IMG/VR virus record: IMGVR_UViG_3300021093_003265
Span: 1-24,481 of that record
Strand: one strand, 5' to 3'
DNA length: 24,481 bases
DNA from: a virus
Part shown: piece by piece, positions 7,624-15,079 of the stretch
Layout of the letters: each line of letters opens with the position of its first letter
How positions within the stretch are numbered: the stretch's first letter is position 1
Made by a program: the position numbers and the translations under genes
Notes under the pieces: model-generated
Seen by the model: the letters and a program-made list of their open reading frames with translations, nothing else
Database searches by the model: none
Told to the model about the DNA's origin: nothing

Positions 7624-9365
7624 TCTGGATTAATCTCCCAAAGACTAGAGTATTTAGTTTTAATTAAAGTTTTTCCATCACATCGTATCATTCGAATTGG
7701 TCTAATTTTTGCTGTTTCTAGACGATTGATTTTTTTGAATTTACGATTAGAAAAATTACCAATCCATGCTTGACTTCCACCAGATATTGTAGACCCAGAC
7801 CAAATTCCTTCTGTGGGATAATTAAATGCACCAGTTGAAGTCCAATATGAATCCGTTAATGGTGTCACTCCAGCGGAAACAAGAATTTCATTGAATGAAT
7901 GATTTTGTGTTTGATTCATGATGTAAGCTAGTTCGTTATGACTAGGAATAAACCATGGACTTACATTTACTTTATTTGAAACTCTAGATACGCCTTTTGC
8001 TAAAAGTTCTGTTAATAAAACTCCAGAGAAAAATCCAGGACGAGTAAATAAATCTTCCATTGATTTATAAAGATTGTTTATTTCTATAATTGCCTCGGCA
8101 GCACTAGTCATACTGGAATTCCATTGAGAAGAATTTGCATACAAAGACTTACTTAATCCTTGATGATTTATTCCGTATTTACTAAACAAATAGGCATTAA
8201 CTGATCTAACAGTATTGTATATGCCCCAATCAGAAGACCATCTTCCGTTTATTCCTTGAGTTGCCTTTTGTATTGCTCGTCTGAAAGGATTGTCTCCGTC
8301 TTCTCTTTTTTGACAAAACAAATTATGATTATTTGATATAATTTCAGAATTTTCATCATCTGTTAAACTAGAATTTTTTATGTATCCTTCATTAAAAGAA
8401 ATTAAATCTGTTGCATTATTTTCTAATATTTTTCCTATTTCATTGTATAAAGGACCCCAATCGTTTCCTCCTCTGCTCCAAGTAAAACGAGTGCTGTCTT
8501 TTGAAGTCGTAAGATCACTTGGCGCAAGTATCATTAAATAAGAATCATTAGAGTCGCAAACATTTGAATAATCTATACCGTATCCGTTTCCGTCAATTCG
8601 TCCAGTATAAAGTTCAGAATTTGTTTCATTAATAGAACTCAAAGACAAATCTGTTTTAGGACCAAAGTAAGGATGTCCTAAACAACGAGATTTCCCCGGA
8701 TTATATACTCCTACAACAATACCTCCTGCATAATTATCTCCTGGTCTGAGTCGTTCTTGATATATGCTGTTAAAACAATCTAATGCACCGTTGTCGCATT
8801 CAAATTCCGCACAAGTTTTAGATTTTCCAAAATATATATTTTTCTTTTCAAGACAATAACTACCAGTTATCCCGTTTTCACAACTTATTCCATCACAACA
8901 CGCTCCAGTACCTCCATAACACAAACCAGTTTCACATAAAGTTCCGTTTCCTTGATAATATCTTTTTAGTAATTCACAATCTGATTTAGTAGTTTCTTTG
9001 CATAGTCCGTTTCCATCACAACATGCTCCTTTTTGTTCTACGGTTCGGAATGTGCAACGAGTATTACGACACAACACATTAGACCAAGAAGACTGATATC
9101 TAAATTGAGTAGCTAGTGCGTTACATTGAGATAAAGTAGTATCTTGACAGGGCAAAACTTGTTTTAGTTGAGGATCGTACAAACAACACGATCCAATTTC
9201 TTGATTTATTTGACCACAAGTTACTCCAGCTCGAAATACACTTCCTAGTTTTCCGTATCTGACAGCACAAGTATACGCATCGGTATTAATGCATCTTTCT
9301 CCTGTACTACCTTTCCAGATACAGGCTCCTTGTGTATTAGATTGTATGTTAGAAAATAGACTCAT
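7620..9365 (-). CDS. Four Cys-rich modules fused to a DUF1566-type C-type-lectin-like domain
   Basis: 581 residues. Residues 11-190 hold four consecutive Cys modules (about 11-50, 57-99, 112-149, 152-190); the third is clearest: KGACCDGNGLCKETTKSDC followed by YYQGNGTLC. Residues about 205-565 match a DUF1566/fibrobacter-major-paralogue-like domain. It has an opening 'AGGIVVGV', an 'LMILAPSDL...F.WS' segment, 'WFIPSHNELAYIM' (about 469-481), 'YWTSTGAFNY' and the closing 'AKIRPIRMIR' (about 550-560). This fold is C-type-lectin-like and is used for ligand binding in bacterial surface proteins and in many diversity-generating-retroelement target proteins. A large insertion (about 290-440) separates the halves. 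The gene follows the 1899-residue gene by 13 bases, with an ATAAATA motif. A tail-tip receptor-binding protein is the most likely role; no retroelement is visible nearby. Confidence 0.92.
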   Translation of the reverse strand: MSLFSNIQSNTQGACIWKGSTGERCINTDAYTCAVRYGKLGSVFRAGVTCGQINQEIGSCCLYDPQLKQVLPCQDTTLSQCNALATQFRYQSSWSNVLCRNTRCTFRTVEQKGACCDGNGLCKETTKSDCELLKRYYQGNGTLCETGLCYGGTGACCDGISCENGITGSYCLEKKNIYFGKSKTCAEFECDNGALDCFNSIYQERLRPGDNYAGGIVVGVYNPGKSRCLGHPYFGPKTDLSLSSINETNSELYTGRIDGNGYGIDYSNVCDSNDSYLMILAPSDLTTSKDSTRFTWSRGGNDWGPLYNEIGKILENNATDLISFNEGYIKNSSLTDDENSEIISNNHNLFCQKREDGDNPFRRAIQKATQGINGRWSSDWGIYNTVRSVNAYLFSKYGINHQGLSKSLYANSSQWNSSMTSAAEAIIEINNLYKSMEDLFTRPGFFSGVLLTELLAKGVSRVSNKVNVSPWFIPSHNELAYIMNQTQNHSFNEILVSAGVTPLTDSYWTSTGAFNYPTEGIWSGSTISGGSQAWIGNFSNRKFKKINRLETAKIRPIRMIRCDGKTLIKTKYSSLWEINPE

Positions 9366-9372
9366 GACATGT

Positions 9373-9379
9373 TATTTAT
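9373..9379 (-). promoter_or_regulatory. ATAAATA motif before the DUF1566 gene
   Basis: Minus strand: ATAAATA lies in the 13-base gap after the TGA of the 1899-residue gene and ends 7 bases before the ATG at 9365. No Shine-Dalgarno sequence is visible. It resembles a T4-type late promoter element. Confidence 0.5.
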
Positions 9380-12300
9380 CATACTATTTCTTGAACTGTT
9401 ATTGAAACATTTGGTGTAGGATTCCAACAGTATCCAACAATTTCTCGGTCGGTGGCATTTGCACCGATTCGCATCGCTACATAACCGTAGTGGGTCGTAT
9501 TTGTCGCCTCGTTTTTGAACTTGACTCCGAAGTAGCCAATGGAGTTTGCTGTCCACTGGCCAACCGAAGTTCCAATGGCGGCGGCGGAGCTGATGTAGAA
9601 GAATGCCGAGGGGCCGACCACGGTACCGAGCGCGAGATTGGTGCGGAAGGTGCTTGTGCCTGCGTTAGGGTTTCGCATGATCCCTGTGCCAGCTCCTGCC
9701 AGCAGAGCCACACTGGTATCGCTCGTGCCGTAGGGATTGACATCCCACCCAGGAATGCTATTCGCCGGCGCGTTTTCGATCTCACTCGTGACGAAGTTGA
9801 TGACAGTGCCCTGGAAACTCACGGGCACCCGGTGGTTCAGTATGCCACTGCATATCGAATAACAATCTGAAATATCAGATAACTGATAATATTGACTATG
9901 GCATGGAGTTTCTACATAAACTTTCCATGATCCTGATTGTACAGGAGTGTTGAATTGAGCTGTTATCAGATTTGACGTGTCGATGATAAACGATGTAGCA
10001 ATTATTGAATTACCACCTATCTTCTGCAATGATACTCTGTGTATTCCTTGATCTGTAAAATTGTTTCCGGCAATATTTAATTGTCCAAAATTTCCTGAAC
10101 CAACACATATTGTATTTTGCCATGTTGCACTAGTTATGGTGTAATTTGCACTGCGTGGAGTATATCGAGCATTTAAGGTTGTATCAGTACATCCGGGTTT
10201 TATTACTGTAACCGTTAATGGCAGATCCCATGTCGTAAGAGGGAATTGAACTGGTGTTATAGCTGTCAAAGACTTTCCATTAGTATGGACACTAATGTTA
10301 GTGGCAGAAAGACTAGGATCATTATTAAATATAATTTTATTTATTTCTTGGAAATTCAAACCAGTAATTGTAAAATTAACTCCAGTTGATGAACAAGCTG
10401 GTCCATTATTTGGTGCAATTGCATTAGGTTGTGGGCATGGAGTTGTATAAGTGTAGGCATTGCCTAACACATTAGACTGTTGATATGCGTTCTTGACTTG
10501 GACGCTTCGCGTTCCAGGCGAACTCGAACCAGGAACTATTGCAGTTACTGTGGTAGAATTTAAAACATCGACAGTGTCACAATTTACTCCTCCTATCAAG
10601 ACTTGATTTACTCCTTCATTTTGAGTAAAGTCCTGTCCTGTTATTGTTATCGTATTTCCGCCACCCATAGGTCCCTCATTAGGACTAACTGAAGTGATCT
10701 GCAGAGGAGTTTGACTTGAAGTAAAAGTAAAATAATCGTCAGAGTCGTCGCCTTGATTATCATGTCTCTTAAACGTTAAATCGCATAGTCCTATATCAGA
10801 AACTGAAACCATAGGACTGATAAATTTTAATTGATTTCTAGTAGAGTCAGAATTACATTGAACTTCGATTTGAGGCTGGGTACTAAAGACAACACGACTT
10901 TGATTTGAAGAATTTTTAAGATACCATCCGTTAGCCTGAATAACACATCCTCCTGTATAAACACAAGATGTTGGTGAAATATCATGGAATCCGTTAATTA
11001 TTTTAAGTAATGGAGGAGGCAATGTATAGGTAAAGGTTCTAGTAACTGATGTTGCACCAGTTCTATTGACTGTTAATGACAGCGGACCTTCAAATCCATC
11101 TGTTTGCACTGGAACATCGATAGTTATGCTACCAGAAGATTGATTTGTTATAACACAATCCTTATTTCCTATTTTAACAGTGCAATCATCTAAATTAGAT
11201 CCTGTTATCGTAACACTAGTTGCTGGACGATCAGATTGACCACCATAATCTGGTTTACCCCATCCATTATCAGGATTAACACTGGTTATGGTTGGTTGAG
11301 GAACTGTATATGTAAATAGTATACTAGCAGAACCGGTTTGGGTGGTGACTACTATCGGTTGATTTCCGGCTGTACCAAGCGGAGTCGTTGCAGTTATTTG
11401 TGTTGAGGAGTTAACGGTGTAGGTCACAGCAACTCCTCCAACAGTAACAGAAGATACACCAACAAAATTTGTACCGGTAATTGTTATAGGTGTTCCGCCG
11501 GTAGTAGGACCACTACTAGGATTAACATTGGTTATGGTTGGTTGAGGAACTGTATATGTAAATAGTATACTAGCAGAACCGGTTTGGGTGGTGACTACTA
11601 TCGGTTGATTTCCGGCTGTACCAAGCGGAGTCGTTGCAGTTATTTGTGTTGAGGAGTTAACGGTGTAGGTCACAGCAGCAACTCCTCCAACACGAACAGA
11701 ACTTACATTAACAAAATTTGTACCGGTAATTATTATAGATGTTCCGCCGGTAGTAGGACCATTATTAGGATTAACATTGGTTATGGTTGGTACAGGAATT
11801 TGGGTATACTCGAAGCCTTGAGTTATTGTTGTTTCTTGAATACCATCACCATCCGCCGGCCATGGTCCTTCGGATCTTTGAACCTTAATAGGAACCGATC
11901 CAGAACTCTGAGAAGGTGGAACAACAATTTGTAATTGATTTTCTGTTGAATTGGTTACTAAAACTTCATTTCCATTTACAAAAACTTTAGTAGTTTCATC
12001 TGAATAGTATAATCTAAGTCCTGATATTGTTACAAGATGTGAATCTGTACGAAGTCCTCTATTCGGTTGTATATTATTTATTTGAGGCGCGGGTTGATAA
12101 TAAATAAATTGATTTGGTAATTGCAGAGTGGATATCGATTCTCCCAGTATATCTCTTTTTCGTCTACGCCAGAATTTATATTCTCCTTTTGTTGTAATGG
12201 CAGGAAGTTTGACTTTAAAGTAAATATCATTGTATTGTTCAAATAATCTGGAGTCTGTGCATGTTATTCCGGACTCTCCTCTTTGAATTCCAGAATAATC

Positions 12301-15078
12301 AAAACCGCTTTGATCATTTTTGGCATCCATATATGTTCCATAGACTTTAATAACAGGAGTTTCACCAATACCAATTCCGTACGGAGCACTCAAAGTTGTA
12401 TCAGAGTCTAATTTTATTGAAGAAATAATACCATCAACTTTCCAGTTAGTCGGGAATTCATTACTTTCTATATCATTAGATTTTATTGCTGTAATCATTA
12501 CACGATGATTGTGTTCAAATGGAACTCCCTCTAACTGGAATACAATTTTTGTATCATCGACAGGAGTAACTGGCTGAACAATAGAAAACGGAGAATAAAT
12601 TCCCTCTATGCCGTCGGGATGTGCTGATTTTATATTGATCTTATTAACTGGATATTGTCCCATAAAATTCTGACCATAAATACACACTGTTTGATTTGGT
12701 TCAGAAGGAGTAGTTTTTAACTGGTTGTCTAACGTTTGATTGCCTACTTGAGTTGTTATACTCTGAATCATCGGACTAGTTGGATTGTATGTGAAAGTCT
12801 TGGTTTCAGTTCCATTTTCTGCACTAAATCTTAATTCTTGTTGTGTTGCTTCAGTACTTGGTGGAGTTGTTATAGTTACTAGATCGTCTGTTCTAGATGT
12901 AATTTCGACTTCCACACCTCCTATTGTAACTGTAAGAGTGCCTTGATAATTTAAATTCTGCCCACGAAGTTGTACTACGGTGCCTCCTTCTATTGGTCCG
13001 TGATCAGGAACAACTTCATCTATTACTGGCAGGGGAGGAGAATTTCCCTGATATGTAAATGGTTTACTATCTGAACCTTCGTATGTTTGAACTGTTAGTG
13101 GTTGACTTCCTTGTCCACTAGGAACAGTAGCTTTTATTTGCTGGGAAGAAATAATGTTTTGATCTAAACATTCGTGACTTCCAATTCGAACAGATTCTAC
13201 CTGGTTAAAATGTTGTCCTGTTATTATTATAGAATATCCTCCATCTGCCGGTCCAGTATTGGGATCGATACTAATAATGATTGGAGGAACTGCTTGTCTA
13301 TAAGACCAGCCATCATGTTCTACACGACCCTCTGCATTATCAAGTTTAATCCTGGCAGATCCTACATTTCCTCCACGAGTTTTTACCTTGACTAATCCAG
13401 TATTTTTCTCTATAATTTCTGCTTCCCGATCTTGTATAACCACCTGAATAGTAGTATCTAAATTTGTTCCATATATTTTTATTTCATCACCACCGTATCT
13501 GTGACCATTTTGTGGTATTACACTAGTTATTGTGGGCAAAGCAGGAGGATTTCCTGAATAAACAAACGAAAGACCAGTTGCAGATCCGTCCGGAGTAGTT
13601 ACAGTTATCTGTTGTGGTCCACTTCCAAATGGCGTTTTTGCCTGAATTATGGTGGGATCGATTACCCGGAGATCTGTTGCCAGATTCGATCCCACTTTTA
13701 CAGAATTTGCTCCAGTAAATCCTGTTCCAGTGATGGTTATATCAGTTCCTCCTAATTCTGGTCCAGTCGCGGGCTCGACAGAAGCGAGAGTAGGGGGAGG
13801 TTGAGGAGGAGGTGGAACTGGTCCTATACATTCTCTGCCGTAAGATATTCCAGTAATATTGACACAATTTTTATAATAAGGTTGAAATAGGTCTTGTTGC
13901 CATGAAGCGAATGCAATAGTAACATCTGTTGCATCTACTATTTCGTCGTTGTTTAAATCATACGATGGAGTTCTCCATGCTGCCAACAACAAAGTTAATA
14001 AACTGTCTGAAGGAAGATATAGGTTGTCTATTTTTAAATTTTGTTTTGACCAATAATCTTGTGTTATTCCTAATCCAACGCAATTCATATACCAATCTCG
14101 ACCGTAACTTATTGCGGAGTAAACATTTATTCCGGGTTCTGGTTTAGGAATCACATTAAGTGGAAAATAAACTTGTATTGGATTTGCTCCATTTATTTCG
14201 AATGCTCCAGTAAATGCTGTTTCTAGTGGAATGATCAATAGTAAAGATTTACTTTCATCTGGACTTATTGTATTATCTTCTTGAATTTCAATTTTTATTG
14301 AATTCAATTCAGATTTTTTAATCTGAAATATAGAATTATTTTTCGTGTCTATAGGATAAAACGCATCCGATCCATCTGTAGTAATTCCTGAAATCGATGT
14401 TATTCCTTCTAGTGCCTGTCTTGTAACCCAGTCAACTACATTTTCATCACCATACCAACGACTTCCTGTTGCGCCTGCAGCCGCAGTCTCTCCTATTCCA
14501 ATTACAAGAGCCTGTGCGGTTACACCAAATAAAGTGATACCGCCATAATCCGTGTATTTTACTCTTATATTTTTTAAATCATCTGTTAATGTGATTCCGA
14601 TTGTTTCTGGAGTTCTAGTATTAATAGTTTTTAATGTAATAGTAGATTTTTTTGTAGACAATGGATCGTAATCTACATTATCAGAGAATTTAAAATAAGA
14701 TGTATTGTTCGTAGAAACAACGGGACTAAATGTACATCCTGGACAAGTTGCTCCAGCTTGAACAAACCAAAATCCAGTAAATCCTATAAAAGGATTACCA
14801 GACGATAATACTACAGTTCCGTCTGTGAAATGATTCACAAAACGTAAACCAATATGATTTCCTATTTGTACAGTTATTCCTTCTAAAGCACGAAATGGTG
14901 CAGAAAATAACGAATAATGTCCAGTCCATCCAGTTACACCTGGTCCAGTTGTGCCAAAAACATTTAATCCAGAATTACCTATTGATCCTATCGGTCCAGT
15001 AGATCCAGTGGCACCAGTTGGGCCTCTTTCTCCACAAACTCCTATTATGTAATTAGGGTATATAAAACTTGATGACAT
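9379..15078 (-). CDS. 1899-residue multi-TIG fibre/adhesin with collagen stalk and dockerin-like loop
   Basis: It has a short collagen-like stretch (GERGPTGATGSTGPIGSIG, about residues 16-34), then a beta-rich fibre domain (to about 315). Next is a dockerin-like segment at about 372-386 (DLNNDEIVDATDV, flanked by AAW and ASW helices), where the D-x-N-x-D-x-I-x-D spacing suggests calcium binding. A PPPPQPPP hinge follows (about 420). Residues about 430-1740 hold roughly 14 IPT/TIG-type Ig-like units, recognisable by P-x-I-x-S/N-x-x-P-x-x-G-P-x-x-G-G and I-x-I-x-G-x-x-F. The C-terminal 160 residues (VPVSFQGTVINF to GYCWNPTPN) are shared with the 1281-residue protein, and their core is GC-rich. 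That domain recalls lectin-like domains of PEP-CTERM-sorted bacterial surface proteins, a tentative comparison from memory. The start lies one base after the upstream TGA, with a GAGAG stretch upstream. It is probably a long, flexible receptor-binding fibre. Confidence 0.93.
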   Translation of the reverse strand: MSSSFIYPNYIIGVCGERGPTGATGSTGPIGSIGNSGLNVFGTTGPGVTGWTGHYSLFSAPFRALEGITVQIGNHIGLRFVNHFTDGTVVLSSGNPFIGFTGFWFVQAGATCPGCTFSPVVSTNNTSYFKFSDNVDYDPLSTKKSTITLKTINTRTPETIGITLTDDLKNIRVKYTDYGGITLFGVTAQALVIGIGETAAAGATGSRWYGDENVVDWVTRQALEGITSISGITTDGSDAFYPIDTKNNSIFQIKKSELNSIKIEIQEDNTISPDESKSLLLIIPLETAFTGAFEINGANPIQVYFPLNVIPKPEPGINVYSAISYGRDWYMNCVGLGITQDYWSKQNLKIDNLYLPSDSLLTLLLAAWRTPSYDLNNDEIVDATDVTIAFASWQQDLFQPYYKNCVNITGISYGRECIGPVPPPPQPPPTLASVEPATGPELGGTDITITGTGFTGANSVKVGSNLATDLRVIDPTIIQAKTPFGSGPQQITVTTPDGSATGLSFVYSGNPPALPTITSVIPQNGHRYGGDEIKIYGTNLDTTIQVVIQDREAEIIEKNTGLVKVKTRGGNVGSARIKLDNAEGRVEHDGWSYRQAVPPIIISIDPNTGPADGGYSIIITGQHFNQVESVRIGSHECLDQNIISSQQIKATVPSGQGSQPLTVQTYEGSDSKPFTYQGNSPPLPVIDEVVPDHGPIEGGTVVQLRGQNLNYQGTLTVTIGGVEVEITSRTDDLVTITTPPSTEATQQELRFSAENGTETKTFTYNPTSPMIQSITTQVGNQTLDNQLKTTPSEPNQTVCIYGQNFMGQYPVNKINIKSAHPDGIEGIYSPFSIVQPVTPVDDTKIVFQLEGVPFEHNHRVMITAIKSNDIESNEFPTNWKVDGIISSIKLDSDTTLSAPYGIGIGETPVIKVYGTYMDAKNDQSGFDYSGIQRGESGITCTDSRLFEQYNDIYFKVKLPAITTKGEYKFWRRRKRDILGESISTLQLPNQFIYYQPAPQINNIQPNRGLRTDSHLVTISGLRLYYSDETTKVFVNGNEVLVTNSTENQLQIVVPPSQSSGSVPIKVQRSEGPWPADGDGIQETTITQGFEYTQIPVPTITNVNPNNGPTTGGTSIIITGTNFVNVSSVRVGGVAAVTYTVNSSTQITATTPLGTAGNQPIVVTTQTGSASILFTYTVPQPTITNVNPSSGPTTGGTPITITGTNFVGVSSVTVGGVAVTYTVNSSTQITATTPLGTAGNQPIVVTTQTGSASILFTYTVPQPTITSVNPDNGWGKPDYGGQSDRPATSVTITGSNLDDCTVKIGNKDCVITNQSSGSITIDVPVQTDGFEGPLSLTVNRTGATSVTRTFTYTLPPPLLKIINGFHDISPTSCVYTGGCVIQANGWYLKNSSNQSRVVFSTQPQIEVQCNSDSTRNQLKFISPMVSVSDIGLCDLTFKRHDNQGDDSDDYFTFTSSQTPLQITSVSPNEGPMGGGNTITITGQDFTQNEGVNQVLIGGVNCDTVDVLNSTTVTAIVPGSSSPGTRSVQVKNAYQQSNVLGNAYTYTTPCPQPNAIAPNNGPACSSTGVNFTITGLNFQEINKIIFNNDPSLSATNISVHTNGKSLTAITPVQFPLTTWDLPLTVTVIKPGCTDTTLNARYTPRSANYTITSATWQNTICVGSGNFGQLNIAGNNFTDQGIHRVSLQKIGGNSIIATSFIIDTSNLITAQFNTPVQSGSWKVYVETPCHSQYYQLSDISDCYSICSGILNHRVPVSFQGTVINFVTSEIENAPANSIPGWDVNPYGTSDTSVALLAGAGTGIMRNPNAGTSTFRTNLALGTVVGPSAFFYISSAAAIGTSVGQWTANSIGYFGVKFKNEATNTTHYGYVAMRIGANATDREIVGYCWNPTPNVSITVQEIV
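9440..9845 (-). other. GC-rich C-terminal module of the 1899-residue protein
   Basis: This encodes residues about 1745-1880. Hand count: 9601-9660 has 40 G/C of 60, against 9 of 60 at 10321-10380 in the same gene. The module is colinear with the C-terminus of the 1281-residue protein, including YFGVKF, HYGYVAM and GYCWNPTPN. Confidence 0.75.
11281..11526 (-). repeat. TIG-domain direct repeat, copy 1 (246 bp)
   Basis: It encodes one IPT/TIG unit (residues about 1185-1266). Bases 11283-11430 are identical to 11529-11676; the remainder has a few differences. The adjacent copy is 3 bases longer because of an extra Ala codon. Confidence 0.95.
11527..11775 (-). repeat. TIG-domain direct repeat, copy 2 (249 bp)
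   Basis: It encodes the preceding TIG unit in protein order (residues about 1102-1184). It shares 148 identical bases with the neighbouring copy and carries VGGVAAVTY where that copy has VGGVAVTY. This indicates recent tandem duplication or gene conversion. Confidence 0.95.
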
Positions 15079-15079
15079 A

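Noticed and set aside
5879-7633. Frameshift or split gene at the 463/1281-residue junction
   Set aside because: The upstream protein ends in a complete Cys module and the downstream one starts cleanly one base later with a GGAG-like site; both frames are intact.
7620-9365. A complete diversity-generating retroelement
   Set aside because: A suitable target-type domain is present, but no reverse transcriptase, accessory gene or second near-identical copy of the domain's end is found in the window.
9477-9870. Overlapping open frames of 102 and 126 codons on both strands in the GC-rich patch
   Set aside because: They arise because GC-rich DNA has few stops in alternative frames. They lie inside the 1899-residue gene and show biased, low-complexity composition.
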